Below, piece by piece: positions 1 to 8,857 of a stretch of 64,000 bases of DNA. The stretch spans positions 37,817 to 101,816 of the forward strand of contig NZ_FNCP01000018.1 in assembly GCF_900100785.1 (NCBI RefSeq), in the 5' to 3' direction. How positions within the stretch are numbered: position 1 is the first letter of the stretch; each line of letters begins with the position of its first letter. The position numbers were made by a program, and so were the translations under genes. Origin of the DNA: Desulfosporosinus hippei DSM 8344 (GTDB lineage Bacteria > Bacillota > Desulfitobacteriia > Desulfitobacteriales > Desulfitobacteriaceae). Under the pieces are notes generated by a model. The model was not told where the DNA came from. It saw only the letters and a program-made list of their open reading frames with translations, and searched no databases.

Positions 1-96
1 TAGGACTATTCTTTTAATCATCTCGAATGCCAACTCCTGTTCAGACTCAGGAAGCATATCAATCATATCAATAATTTGCTTTGAAACTGCAGACAT
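1..96 (-). CDS. antitoxin-like protein (partial, cut by left edge)
   Basis: Only the first 32 codons are visible; the frame runs off the window edge. The peptide begins MSAVSKQIIDMIDMLPESEQ, a short helical acidic start typical of small antitoxins of type II toxin-antitoxin pairs. It starts 12 bp after the stop of the RelE/ParE-like gene, with AAGGGGATG spanning the spacer as ribosome binding site (the GATG part lies upstream of the true ATG at 94-96). The context, not a recognised family motif, supports the call. The order is toxin first, antitoxin second. Confidence 0.5.
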   Translation of the reverse strand, partial: MSAVSKQIIDMIDMLPESEQELAFEMIKRIVL

Positions 97-108
97 ATAA
101 TCATCCCC

Positions 109-369
109 TTACTTGTAAATGTCCCCACGTGATCCGATATCCTTAATCAGTAAAATTTCTTCGTCATTTAGATGGGTATACTCATATAATACCCGATATT
201 TACCTACGCGTAAACGAAGTACAGAAGGATTTGTGCCCTGCATCTGCTTAATATCACCCTTTGGGGGTACTTCAAGCAGTCCTTCTATTCCTGTTTTAAT
301 TCTCTGCTTTACAAACTTATCAAAACTATTGATTGCTTTGACTGAAACTCTAGAATATACAACTCGCAA
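109..369 (-). CDS. RelE/ParE-family toxin
   Basis: Small basic protein of about 86 residues with the RelE/ParE fold pattern: an N-terminal beta strand (RVVYSRVSVKAI), a helical KFVKQRIKTGI segment, and the C-terminal LRLRVGKYRVLYEY and ILLIKDIGSRGDIY strands. RelE proteins cut mRNA on the ribosome, whereas ParE proteins poison gyrase; the sequence alone does not decide which. An ATG at 385-387 has no ribosome binding site. I prefer the TTG at 367-369 because AAGGGAGAG sits about 6 nt before it and the protein then begins directly at the first strand. It is probably co-transcribed with the downstream antitoxin-like gene. Confidence 0.75.
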   Translation of the reverse strand: MRVVYSRVSVKAINSFDKFVKQRIKTGIEGLLEVPPKGDIKQMQGTNPSVLRLRVGKYRVLYEYTHLNDEEILLIKDIGSRGDIYK

Positions 370-465
370 GCCCTTCTCTCCCTTCATTATATATTATACA
401 TCACAATTCCAGTTTATCCCACTTTTTCTTTCAGCTATGAGACACAGCGAAAACCCGTACCCTTA

Positions 466-1341
466 TCACAGCTTGCCCACCGGATAATGAATACCTTCTC
501 GCAGCATCCCTTCGACAATATCTGTTTCTGTAAGGATTTTCTCCATTCCCGCCTTTTCGTTGCTGAGATTCACCATGGCATAGCGATCAGGGGTAAATTC
601 TTCGACAATTCTCACCAAGGGAGTATCTTTCTGTACTGTAAGCCAGTGACTGCGCATCAGGCCCTTTTTCAATAATTCTTCTTTCTTGCGAGTTAATTGC
701 CTGAGAAAGGTAATATGAGCTGAGGAGATTTCCTTACTCCCTGCAAACCAAAAGAAGCCTCCCAGGATTAAGAGAGAAAGGGGCCCCTCTGAAAATTTTC
801 CCTGAACCCCTAACACAATTCCATAGAGAGCAAAGGAAACCCCTAACCATCTGCCCGCTTCGGCCAAAAACTTTGTGGTACGTACGTACCCGAAGCTTTC
901 CACGAATAGTGCCCTAATCACCCGTCCCCCATCTAAAGGCAAAACAGGGATTAAATTAAATGCTGCCAGCCAGAGATTATAGCGGATAAATTCTTCGGAG
1001 AGCTCCCCTGACCATAGCCCGTTCCAACGTAAGGCCTGAGCTCCAAAGAGAAGAACCAGGTTAAAAGCCGGACCGGCCAGAGCCATCAGGCTCTCTTCCA
1101 CCTTCCGGCCTTCAAAGAGGCCATCACAATAAGCGGCTCCTCCAAAGGGAAACAACTCAAGTCCTTCAACTTTAAAGCCATAGGCCTTGGCAACCAAGAG
1201 ATGAGCCAATTCATGCCCTACAACCAAGGCAAAGATGAGAAGAGCCTGGGCTAATAAACCCAGGACTCCGTATAGCACTAAAACTACCAAAAATGTGGGG
1301 TGGATTCGGACGCTCACTCCGGCTATCTTAAAAAGCTGCAT
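466..1341 (-). CDS. spoIVFB: SpoIVFB-like M50 site-2 intramembrane metalloprotease
   Basis: Polytopic membrane zinc protease of 291 residues. The zinc motif HELAH is at residues 43-47 in a membrane segment, and the third ligand region NLIPVLPLDGGR (Asp about 137) follows the second membrane core. A soluble C-terminal part of about 90 residues (from about 205) resembles the CBS-like tail of SpoIVFB. In Bacillus SpoIVFB cleaves pro-sigma-K in the mother cell of sporulating cells. It lies downstream of a membrane-anchored LytM protein that occupies the place of the regulator SpoIVFA, although a 350 bp palindromic repeat now separates the two. The assignment rests on motifs plus synteny; cleavage of pro-sigma-K is inferred. 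Confidence 0.87.
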   Translation of the reverse strand: MQLFKIAGVSVRIHPTFLVVLVLYGVLGLLAQALLIFALVVGHELAHLLVAKAYGFKVEGLELFPFGGAAYCDGLFEGRKVEESLMALAGPAFNLVLLFGAQALRWNGLWSGELSEEFIRYNLWLAAFNLIPVLPLDGGRVIRALFVESFGYVRTTKFLAEAGRWLGVSFALYGIVLGVQGKFSEGPLSLLILGGFFWFAGSKEISSAHITFLRQLTRKKEELLKKGLMRSHWLTVQKDTPLVRIVEEFTPDRYAMVNLSNEKAGMEKILTETDIVEGMLREGIHYPVGKL

Positions 1342-1428
1342 TTATTGGATCTCCCCCTTCGAACTTGCTCAGTTCAGGCATTTAATTATCCAGAAAATTA
1401 TTACTCCAAAAAATCTAAAGACCCGAAA

Positions 1429-1672
1429 GGTAGATTCTCGCACAGGAGTGAACGAATCGTGCGGAGAGGCGGTACGGCACATAAAGCTGACCTGGGAAGC
1501 GAAGCCACAGGTTCACCTCAGGTATTACCCTGAGGTTTGGCACGAAAGTGTCCGGTGGACATTTTCGCTGAAGCGGCTATCTTCAAAGAATACTTATCCG
1601 CTGAAGATCGCTCCCAGGTCAGCGCATGTGCGAGCCTCGAAGCGCTGAGTGACCGACGTGCGAGAAGCTACC
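1429..1672. repeat. large imperfect palindromic repeat, copy A
   Basis: Fills the gap between the two genes. The ends are inverted: GGTAGATTCTCGCAC at 1429-1443 pairs with GTGCGAGAAGCTACC at 1658-1672. A second stem pairs GCTGACCTGGGAAGCGA (about 1487-1503) with TCGCTCCCAGGTCAGC (about 1607-1622). Inner modules are the apex motif GGTTCACCTC ... CCCTGAGGTT (1510-1537), a 25 nt hairpin (1543-1567) and a GAATACTT hairpin (1572-1602). Copies of these modules recur elsewhere in the window, some inverted. Confidence 0.85.
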
Positions 1673-1695
1673 TCGACCCAAAAGACTTTTTCTGC

Positions 1696-2463
1696 CTAAT
1701 TCTTTGCCTCAGGTGGTATCAAGTAAGGGATAGGATTAAGGGGTTGATTATTTTTTCGCAATTCAAAGTGAAGCCAAGGCTTCTTAAGTGGTGCGGAAAG
1801 TCCGACAGTTCCTACCACCTGACCCTTCTCCAGGCGCTGGCCTTTTTGAACCTGAACTTCGCCGAGATTGCCAAGAACAGTCGTCCAACCGTCACCAAAA
1901 TCAATTTTAACCAATTTGCCTAATTGGGGATCATCCCCCACTATGGTAACAACCCCGGCGGCAGGTGTAATTACCGGAATTCCTAAGGCACTTCCCACAT
2001 CCAAACCTTGGTGGACTGAGCCGTCACTGGCCTTATCTCCAAAGCCAGCCATGACCGGACCGGAAATGGGCGGTAAGAACTTGCCTTTCATCTTCAGATC
2101 GACAGCAACGCTTTCGCCGGAAACCCCTCCCAGAGATAAGGCTTCCTTAGCCATATTATTGAGAGCAGTGTAATAATTGCCTGAATCCATCCCCCCCCGA
2201 TAAATGGAATGCACTATTCGGGAGACATGGTCCGAACTGTTAGCGCTGAAAAAAACCATTAAGAACAGCAGGGCGGATAAAAGAGTTCGCTTCTGGGTGC
2301 TATTCCAATGGTTAAAGAAGCTGCCCCAGTCTTTCTTTCCATTACTGGGATGCCGAGTATATTGATTGTTACGCGGAATGGATTTGCCTCTTCCCTGCTC
2401 TTTACCAACTTCTTGAATTGCCCTTTCCCATTCCCAATCATCCCAACGTTCAAAAGGATTCAT
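1696..2463 (-). CDS. membrane-anchored LytM (M23) protein in SpoIVFA position
   Basis: A 255-residue protein with a cytoplasmic N-terminus (1-57), one membrane segment (about 58-76) and an outer LytM domain (about 125-250). In LytM enzymes zinc is held by HxxxD and the last His of HxH, while the first His of HxH is the catalytic base. Here HQGLD is at 151-155 but the second motif reads WLHFE (229-233), so the catalytic His is Trp. That fits a non-enzymatic role like SpoIVFA, the scaffold that holds SpoIVFB inactive. It lies directly upstream of spoIVFB. The SpoIVFA role is inferred from position, topology and the degenerate domain. Confidence 0.75.
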   Translation of the reverse strand: MNPFERWDDWEWERAIQEVGKEQGRGKSIPRNNQYTRHPSNGKKDWGSFFNHWNSTQKRTLLSALLFLMVFFSANSSDHVSRIVHSIYRGGMDSGNYYTALNNMAKEALSLGGVSGESVAVDLKMKGKFLPPISGPVMAGFGDKASDGSVHQGLDVGSALGIPVITPAAGVVTIVGDDPQLGKLVKIDFGDGWTTVLGNLGEVQVQKGQRLEKGQVVGTVGLSAPLKKPWLHFELRKNNQPLNPIPYLIPPEAKN

Positions 2464-2841
2464 CCGTCAACCCCCTTATTTCGAGGCTCGAAGTTCGAGG
2501 CTCGATGTCCGATTCATGAGTTTGATTCTTCGAATCGTAGAATATAATTGTCTTAACAGTTAAGCATAAAACTTCAAGATATTCTTAGCTAAGACTTGAC
2601 CCTAGAGATTATCGCTTTAAATACTCTGCGAATTTTGTTCTCTTAAAGTTTGGAACTACGAACATCGAACCGCGAGTACAGTACAGCTCGTACATTCTTT
2701 AGTAAATCTATGAAACAGACAAAAAAAATAGAACCGCTTAGCAGTTCTATTCTATGAGTGATTTATTATTGTAATGCCAGTCTGAAGAAAGAAAGCACTC
2801 CCCTTCAACCTCGTGCCTCGTGCTTCGTACATCGAGCCTCC
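2464..2841. other. intergenic, low-complexity 'cga/tcg' phrases plus a terminator
   Basis: No gene seen. The stretch carries repeated phrases such as TTCGAGGCTCGAAG and CCTCGTGCCTCGTGCTTCG near both ends and, in the middle, GAACTACGAACATCGAACCG. Similar phrases flank mreB at about 11480-11660. The rodA terminator lies at 2721-2752. Confidence 0.5.
2721..2752 (-). terminator. rho-independent terminator after rodA
   Basis: Read on the minus strand: stem AATAGAAC / GTTCTATT around the loop TGCTAAGCG, followed by a T run. It lies about 90 bp downstream of the rodA stop. Confidence 0.85.
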
Positions 2842-4002
2842 CTAAAACATTAGCCTGCGGTGCCTTAAGTTAACACTTAGTAACAGACCAATGGCCGCCA
2901 TATTCGACCACATAGCACTTCCTCCGGCGCTGATCAGGGGCAGAGGGATTCCTGTGACCGGCATAATTCCGGAAGTCATACCCACATTGACCAAGATATG
3001 AAAGGTGAACATGGAGACGATTCCTGTTGAAATCAGCATTCCATACATATCCCTGGCCCTTAAGGCTATATAAACACCGCGCAAAAGGAAGATGAGGAAG
3101 AGGAACAGTAAAGTGATGGTTCCAATGAAACCAAACTCTTCTCCTACTACAGAAAAAACAAAGTCTGTGTGGTGCTCAGGCAAAAAATTTAACTGCCCTT
3201 GAGTACCCGCCCGATAGCCTTTTCCCCATAAACCCCCTGATCCTATGGCCCAAAGTGATTGAAGAATATGCCATCCATCCCCTGTCTGATCAGCTGCAGG
3301 ATCCATAAAAATAACCAGACGATTCAGCTGGTAATCCTGCAAGGGCAGAGGCATTCCCTGAGCCCACTGCAACCAGACCGGTAAGTCCTGGGAAAAGTGA
3401 AGCCAAAGTGCTATTCCAACTATAACCGCCCCACCAAGTAATAATCCTCCAAATTTATAAGGATTAGCCCCAGCCACGAACATCATGCCAATAAAGATTG
3501 CCACAAACACTAGGGTTGTCCCTAAATCCGGCTGTTTAAAAATCAAAAGCATAGGAACCAGCACAAACAAGAAGGGCACAATAAAGTCCTTGACATTATT
3601 CAGTTTTCCTTTACGTTTGACCAGAAAATCTGCGAAAGTAAGAATCATAAAGATTTTAGCAAACTCTGAGGGTTGAATCCCGATAGAGGGGGTGAAATAA
3701 ATCCAGCGGGTAGCACCTTTAGCTGAATCTCCAAACAAGATGACCGCTAAAAGCAGCAGCAAATTAAAGCCATAGATCCACCAACGAAAATGCTGCCATT
3801 TAGTATAGTCAATCACTGCGAGAACCACTGCAATCACGATACCCGTCAATATCCAGACAGCTTGAGTTTCCACATAGTGAAAGGGATCTGATTTCATGAC
3901 ATTAATTGAAGCCGTACTCAAAATTATGAGACTGGCTGCTAATAGTAAAAAGGTAAATAGCAGGAATAACAAGTCTAGATTTCTTAACGATCGTCTATCC
4001 AC
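2842..4002 (-). CDS. rodA: RodA, SEDS-family peptidoglycan glycosyltransferase
   Basis: Multi-pass membrane protein of the RodA/FtsW/SpoVE (SEDS) family, which polymerises lipid II glycan strands for lateral wall growth. About ten hydrophobic segments are visible. Family motifs include GIQPSEFAKIFMIL, the large outer loop ending LPEHHTDFVFSVVGEEFGFIG, and NVGMTSGIMPVTGIPLPLIS near the C-terminus. Its partner, the transpeptidase PBP2 (mrdA), is in the same cluster, separated by minCDE. I chose the GTG at 4000-4002: AAGGGG lies 9 nt upstream, whereas the ATG at 4045-4047 has no ribosome binding site. FtsW is less likely given the mre and mrdA neighbours. Confidence 0.9.
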   Translation of the reverse strand: MDRRSLRNLDLLFLLFTFLLLAASLIILSTASINVMKSDPFHYVETQAVWILTGIVIAVVLAVIDYTKWQHFRWWIYGFNLLLLLAVILFGDSAKGATRWIYFTPSIGIQPSEFAKIFMILTFADFLVKRKGKLNNVKDFIVPFLFVLVPMLLIFKQPDLGTTLVFVAIFIGMMFVAGANPYKFGGLLLGGAVIVGIALWLHFSQDLPVWLQWAQGMPLPLQDYQLNRLVIFMDPAADQTGDGWHILQSLWAIGSGGLWGKGYRAGTQGQLNFLPEHHTDFVFSVVGEEFGFIGTITLLFLFLIFLLRGVYIALRARDMYGMLISTGIVSMFTFHILVNVGMTSGIMPVTGIPLPLISAGGSAMWSNMAAIGLLLSVNLRHRRLMF

Positions 4003-4284
4003 GTAATAAATTCCCCTTAGGTAGTTTATTTTTCGACACAATTTCATATTTATTATATCACACTATTTTGGGGGTCCCAAAGCCTTTTGGTCGGCTGTCA
4101 TGAGATAAGGCAAATCAATCAACTAACGATTATTAACTCAGTCAGAACTATAATATATCCTACCCAACAAATATCACAAGATGGTTTCAAAAATGGCACT
4201 TAATTTTGTATCAGATTAAGGGTCGGAGGGTTTACGTAGACTATATCCTAAATTGAGACAGGATTATGGGTGGCTGGTGAAATA

Positions 4285-4325
4285 AAAAGATACCCTCCGC
4301 TTTTTTCAAAGTGAGGGTATCTTTC
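4285..4325 (-). terminator. terminator after minE
   Basis: Inverted arms AGATACCCTC (4288-4297) and GAGGGTATCT (about 4313-4322). On the minus strand the hairpin is followed by TTTTTATTTC. This ends the maf-to-minE transcript and separates it from rodA, which lies beyond a 330 bp gap with no gene (4003-4334). Confidence 0.8.
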
Positions 4326-4334
4326 CTTATCCGA

Positions 4335-4634
4335 TTAGCTATTCAGGTCTTGACCCTTAGCAGAATAATCTCGCTTCATTTTTACGACAGGAATGTTGGC
4401 AACTAAAGCTACTTCACGGTCGTCTTGACAGAGATTAAATTCCAGGGCAGCTTCGTCAATCTCCATGTAGTTAGAGATCACTTTAACAAGATCTTCTCTT
4501 AATTTGTTAAGCATGGCAGGCGAAATGCTGGCGCGGTCGTGCACTAAGACAAGCCGTAGACGTTCTTTTGCCACCGACTTGCTTGAGGCACTTTCCCTGC
4601 CTAACATCCGGCTGATAAATTCTAACAAGGACAA
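4335..4634 (-). CDS. minE: MinE cell-division topological specificity factor
   Basis: A 99-residue protein, the usual MinE length. The N-terminal amphipathic MSLLEFISRML is the membrane-targeting helix, followed by the MinD-stimulating segment AKERLRLVLVHDRASISPAML and the C-terminal dimerisation region ending VANIPVVKMKR. MinE drives MinD off the membrane and sets up pole-to-pole oscillation. It follows minD by 23 bp. Having MinE means the Min system probably oscillates, unlike the DivIVA-anchored Bacillus system, as is known for some clostridia. Confidence 0.93.
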   Translation of the reverse strand: MSLLEFISRMLGRESASSKSVAKERLRLVLVHDRASISPAMLNKLREDLVKVISNYMEIDEAALEFNLCQDDREVALVANIPVVKMKRDYSAKGQDLNS

Positions 4635-4657
4635 TTCCTCCTCTCAGTACAGAACGG

Positions 4658-5452
4658 TCAACCTAGGCCAATGAGTTTCTTCAATCTATCCATGAGTCCT
4701 TTAGGTACTTCGAGGTTCATCAGGGGAACCTCTTCCCCTTGGATTCTCTTTGTAATCCGTCGGTAAGCTTCTCCTGCTTGAGAGCCCAGATCCATGACTG
4801 CGGGTTCACCACGGTTCGTGGAAACTACGATGCTCTCATCTTCAGGAACCACCCCGATAAGCTCGATGGCTAGAATATCTAAAATATCTGAAATATCCAT
4901 CATGTCACCGCGTTTCACCATAGCTGGGCGAAGACGGTTAATGATTAATTTTGGATTTCTTAGTTCCGACGCTTCCAGTAAGCCAATAATTCGGTCTGCG
5001 TCCCGGACTGCACTGACTTCAGGTGTGCAAACGACAACGGCTCGGTCTGCACCGGCTATGGCATTGCGGAATCCTTGCTCGATTCCTGCCGGACAATCTA
5101 TAATTGCATAATCAAATTCTTCTTTAAGCTCCTGGCAGAGGGTCTTCATTTGCTCAGGATTGACGGCTGTTTTGTCTTTTGTTTGGGCAGCCGGCAGCAA
5201 AAAGAGATTTGTAAAACGCTTATCTTTGATAAGTGCTTGTTTCAAACGGCAATTACCACTGGTTACATCCACCAAATCGTAAACAATTCTATTTTCTAAA
5301 CCCAATACCACATCAAGGTTACGCAAACCAATATCTGTATCAACAAGAACGACTTTATGGCCATTATTCGCTAAACCGGTACCAATATTAGCCGATGTTG
5401 TCGTCTTGCCTACGCCCCCTTTTCCAGAAGTTACTACGATTACCTCACCCAT
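4658..5452 (-). CDS. minD: MinD septum-site determining ATPase
   Basis: A 264-residue ParA/MinD-type ATPase. The deviant Walker A GKGGVGKTT is at residues 10-18, the switch II region is VVLVDTDIGLRNLD and the Walker B is DYAIIDCPAG. The C-terminal amphipathic helix LMDRLKKLIGLG is the membrane-targeting sequence. MinD recruits MinC to the membrane and is cycled by MinE. It sits between minC and minE in one operon. Confidence 0.96.
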   Translation of the reverse strand: MGEVIVVTSGKGGVGKTTTSANIGTGLANNGHKVVLVDTDIGLRNLDVVLGLENRIVYDLVDVTSGNCRLKQALIKDKRFTNLFLLPAAQTKDKTAVNPEQMKTLCQELKEEFDYAIIDCPAGIEQGFRNAIAGADRAVVVCTPEVSAVRDADRIIGLLEASELRNPKLIINRLRPAMVKRGDMMDISDILDILAIELIGVVPEDESIVVSTNRGEPAVMDLGSQAGEAYRRITKRIQGEEVPLMNLEVPKGLMDRLKKLIGLG

Positions 5453-5489
5453 AGTTAGACCTGCCTTTCACTATAGACTTATTCTCTTA

Positions 5490-6194
5490 TTAACGGGCCT
5501 TGCTGCGCCAACCGCTCAGTCCGGCTGCTTCTACCATCAATTGGTCGTCCTTGATCTTAGCAATCTCCGGTCCTCGGATTTCTGTTCCATCATCCGGAGC
5601 CCTGGTGACCAAATCCGCGATTCGCAATTGAGTAGGGGCCAGATGATAGGCGCTTACCGTGGCCTCTCGATTTCCTGTCGCTCCGGCATGAGCAACTCCT
5701 TTAAGGGAACCCAGAACGACAATATTTCCAGTCGCAATTATTTCCGCTCCTGGGTTAACATCACCCATCACTACAACATGCCCCTCATACTGCACACTCT
5801 TTCCCGAGCGCATTGAGCGTTCTACAAAGAGACAATGTCCTTCAACCATTCCTTCTTCCAGACGGGCCTCTCTTTCCGCATATACCGAGGGCCTGGGCTT
5901 AGGAAGGTAGACTTCATCCTCGGTCAGCCAGCCCGCAAGTTCCAACCCAGATTGCTTCAAAGCGGCGGCTAAACCAGCGATTTCCTCCTCTGAGAACTCT
6001 CTTTTCCCGGCGTAACACCGGAGGGTTGCACCTTGGAGGAATTGATCTGAGTTCTTCATAAGGCTACTAAGTTCATTGATCAGCAATTCAAAGTCCGCAG
6101 CCGGATCCAGGTACAAGACCAGACCGTCGCGGGTTCCTTTAAGTGCCACATGATCTGTCCGTGTCAACGTGCACAATCCTCCATTGCTTGTCAT
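5490..6194 (-). CDS. minC: MinC septum formation inhibitor
   Basis: A 234-residue protein with the two MinC parts: an N-terminal domain (1-105) that blocks FtsZ, and a C-terminal right-handed beta-helix (about 125-225). The helix motif is visible as EGHVVVMGDVNPGAEIIATGNIVVLGSLKG, given here in pieces as GDVNPGAEI and GNIVVLGSLKG. It is activated by MinD, encoded 37 bp downstream. The upstream ribosome binding site (AGAGAG) is weak, suggesting translation from a longer polycistronic message. Confidence 0.95.
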   Translation of the reverse strand: MTSNGGLCTLTRTDHVALKGTRDGLVLYLDPAADFELLINELSSLMKNSDQFLQGATLRCYAGKREFSEEEIAGLAAALKQSGLELAGWLTEDEVYLPKPRPSVYAEREARLEEGMVEGHCLFVERSMRSGKSVQYEGHVVVMGDVNPGAEIIATGNIVVLGSLKGVAHAGATGNREATVSAYHLAPTQLRIADLVTRAPDDGTEIRGPEIAKIKDDQLMVEAAGLSGWRSKAR

Positions 6195-6279
6195 AATTAA
6201 ATGCTCTCTTTAAATTCTACAAGCCTGTCCAATTTCCCTTTATCGAAATGAAGAAAACGAGGATAAATTTCCTCGTTTT

Positions 6280-8400
6280 TCAGCCTCCATTCGTGCTCTT
6301 CCAACCAAAATACTTCATAAAAGCCGCCTTGGCGACCAAACCTGCCGTTTCTCCTCCATGTCCTCCAAATTCAACCACTCCGGCAAAGGCTACCTGGGGA
6401 TGATCATAGGGAGCAAAAGCCACAAAGACCCCGTTGTAGATTTCGCCTGATATTGTATTCTTGGAGCCAATCTGAGCGGTTCCTGTTTTTGCGCCCCCAG
6501 TGTATTCCGGTACATCTGAGAAGAGCCAGTTGGCGGTTCCTTCACCTTGAGTTACTTCCCGCATCCCCAGCTTGACCTGCTCCAAAACCTCAGGAGAAAC
6601 CGAGACATTGTTCAGGACTTTTGATTCAAACTGTTTAACAGTTTCCCCGGTGAGGGGATCCAAGAGCTTCTCAACCACAAAGGGCTGGTAGTGTTTTCCT
6701 CCATTTACCATGGTGGCGACATAATTGGCTAATTGAATGGGAGTATAGGCATTATATCCTTGCCCGATAGAATTGTTGTAACTGTCATAGGGCCGCCAAT
6801 CAAGAGGCTCAGCAGTTCTTAACTTGTATAAATCATTAACCTTTTTAACTTCAGCATCTTTTTCGTTTTGAAGTTGCTGCCGGGTAGCTTCGTCAGCAGC
6901 TTGCTCCAGTCTGGGAGCGTAATCGCTTTCGATTTTTGCCAGCCCTTCATCACGGGACTTAGCCGCATTCTCATGGATATTTGTAAAATAGCTTTTCTTC
7001 CATTCCGCTGAAGGGGAAATTCCTTTGGCTTCTCCGGGTAAATCAATGCCGCTTTCGATACCTAAGCCGAATTCCCGGGCGATTCGACCGATTGTTTCCG
7101 GGTTATCGTCAAAAACCCGACGACCCATGATTTCAAAATAAATATTCGAGGAGTTAGCCAAGGCTCGGTACAAATTGACCTGACCAAAGTAATTCCCGCC
7201 CCATTCGGTGATTCCTTGTTGTTGAGCACCCAGGCCCCCTAATGAGGATAGTTTATCGTCAATACGTTCATTCGGGGTGGTGAGGTTCATCTGCAAAGCA
7301 GACATGGCTGTCACCATTTTAAAGGTAGATCCCGGCGGATATAAACCTGTCAAAGCCCGATTAAGGGAAGCTGCCTGAGAAGCATGTTTGGGGTCTTGGG
7401 GCCAATATTTTTCCGCTGTCTCTTCGGAGATTAAGCCAATCAATTCATTAGGGTTCATTCCCGGACGAGAAGTCATGGCTAAGATCTTGCCGGTGTTGAC
7501 ATCCATGACAACTGCTGCCCCGGCATGAGCGGCGGGATTTTCTTTTTGGATATTAGTGATGACTTGATCTAAAGTATCATCGACGGTCTTTTGCAACTCG
7601 GCGTCGATGGTCAGTTGCACGGTTTTTCCGGCTTCGGCAGGATGGAGTATTTGTTTAGAAACAGGGCGGGCATTGTTATCGACTTCTACTTGTTGTATCC
7701 CTTCCTTGCCCCGCAGCCAAAAATCATAGGACTTTTCTACCCCCATCTTACCAACCATATCTCCCTGGGCATATTCAAATCCTGCCGCTTGGGCATCGGG
7801 ATCTTTATTAAATTGGGTTATTTCCGCATCGGAGATTTCTCGAACATAGCCTAAGAGCTGGCCTAACAAGGTAGCCTTCGGGTAATCCCGAACAGGAATA
7901 GCATCCACACTTACGCCGGGAAGTTCCTCCTGGTGTTCCGCAATGACGGCCTGAAGTTCGGGGACAACCTCATCAAGGATGATAACCGGGCGATAACGTT
8001 CCCATTGGTGATTCTGAATATTAGCCAGAATATCTTCCGTGATGGACTCGACGCTTTGATTGGCATTGGGCCAATAGGGTTTAATATACTCTGCTAATTT
8101 TCTGACCACATCTTTCCAATCACTGCTCTTAGCTTGTTGTAAATCCATCCAATCTAAGTGAAGAACGAACTGGGGAACACTGGTTACTAAAAGGGTCCCG
8201 TTTCTATCCACAATATCTCCCCGGGTAGGAGGTACCTTAACCAGCTTCATGACATTGCCTTTGGCCATAGCTGTATAATAGGAACCTTGGGCAATTTGCA
8301 GCCGCCAGAGGTTAATGCCGAGAATTAAGAAAACAAGAATAACCACTGCGCCTAGACTCCAGAGACGATACATGTAGGGTTTGCGTTCTTTGTCATCCAT
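6280..8400 (-). CDS. mrdA: penicillin-binding protein 2, class B transpeptidase
   Basis: A 706-residue class B PBP that cross-links peptidoglycan together with RodA. A short cytoplasmic tail precedes one membrane segment (about 13-35). The PBP dimer domain follows, with RGDIVDRNGTLL near residue 60. The transpeptidase domain holds the active-site motif STFK (about residue 356), SSN (about 417) and KTGT (about 637). An extra helical, charged insertion lies at about 465-520 (many E, A and K residues), longer than in most PBP2 proteins. The start has AAAGGAG 8 nt upstream. A 640 bp gap with two palindromic repeats separates it from mreD. Confidence 0.93.
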   Translation of the reverse strand: MDDKERKPYMYRLWSLGAVVILVFLILGINLWRLQIAQGSYYTAMAKGNVMKLVKVPPTRGDIVDRNGTLLVTSVPQFVLHLDWMDLQQAKSSDWKDVVRKLAEYIKPYWPNANQSVESITEDILANIQNHQWERYRPVIILDEVVPELQAVIAEHQEELPGVSVDAIPVRDYPKATLLGQLLGYVREISDAEITQFNKDPDAQAAGFEYAQGDMVGKMGVEKSYDFWLRGKEGIQQVEVDNNARPVSKQILHPAEAGKTVQLTIDAELQKTVDDTLDQVITNIQKENPAAHAGAAVVMDVNTGKILAMTSRPGMNPNELIGLISEETAEKYWPQDPKHASQAASLNRALTGLYPPGSTFKMVTAMSALQMNLTTPNERIDDKLSSLGGLGAQQQGITEWGGNYFGQVNLYRALANSSNIYFEIMGRRVFDDNPETIGRIAREFGLGIESGIDLPGEAKGISPSAEWKKSYFTNIHENAAKSRDEGLAKIESDYAPRLEQAADEATRQQLQNEKDAEVKKVNDLYKLRTAEPLDWRPYDSYNNSIGQGYNAYTPIQLANYVATMVNGGKHYQPFVVEKLLDPLTGETVKQFESKVLNNVSVSPEVLEQVKLGMREVTQGEGTANWLFSDVPEYTGGAKTGTAQIGSKNTISGEIYNGVFVAFAPYDHPQVAFAGVVEFGGHGGETAGLVAKAAFMKYFGWKSTNGG

Positions 8401-8463
8401 TCGTTTGGCTCCTTTCTCGATTTCGGGAGAAGGTTGGGGGACGGTTTTCGGGTCTTTTTCTGG

Positions 8464-8683
8464 AGAGGGGTCGCGTCACACTTGCTCTGCCATGCGGTCG
8501 TCGTGCCAAACTAGGGCTTTAATCCGTTATGCAAGCGAGCAGGGTTCCCGGCCAAAGCGGCGTCCGTGCCGCATGGCCGGCGGGAAACGTCCTGTTTCCC
8601 GCCCTGCTGATGCAAGCGGATTAAAGCCGAGTTTGGCTACGACTCCCGCATAGGCGTCGCGTCGTGTGATCGCGACCCTCTCT
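8464..8683. repeat. large palindromic repeat, GTCGCG type, copy 1
   Basis: Nearly complete inverted repeat: AGAGGGGTCGCGTCACAC at the left end and GTGTGATCGCGACCCTCTC at the right end. Inside, CTTTAATCCG and ATGCAAGCG pair with CGGATTAAAG and TGATGCAAGCG-side sequence. Near the apex GGCGGGAAAC pairs with GTTTCCCGCC. The same element occurs inverted at 17548-17764 and as a half copy near 17280-17400. Confidence 0.85.
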
Positions 8684-8857
8684 GGGGTTTGGGGACGGAG
8701 GGAAACGAAAAACCTGGGGACGGGGGTACGAAAAGCTTCCCCGGCATACTCTCATAACGCCTTTGTGTCAAAGACACAAACAGCCTCTAAGACATCGTCC
8801 AAGCTCTCGTCGTTCCAAGCCCCCGTCGTTCTAAGCCCCCGTCGACCCTTTAAGCCA

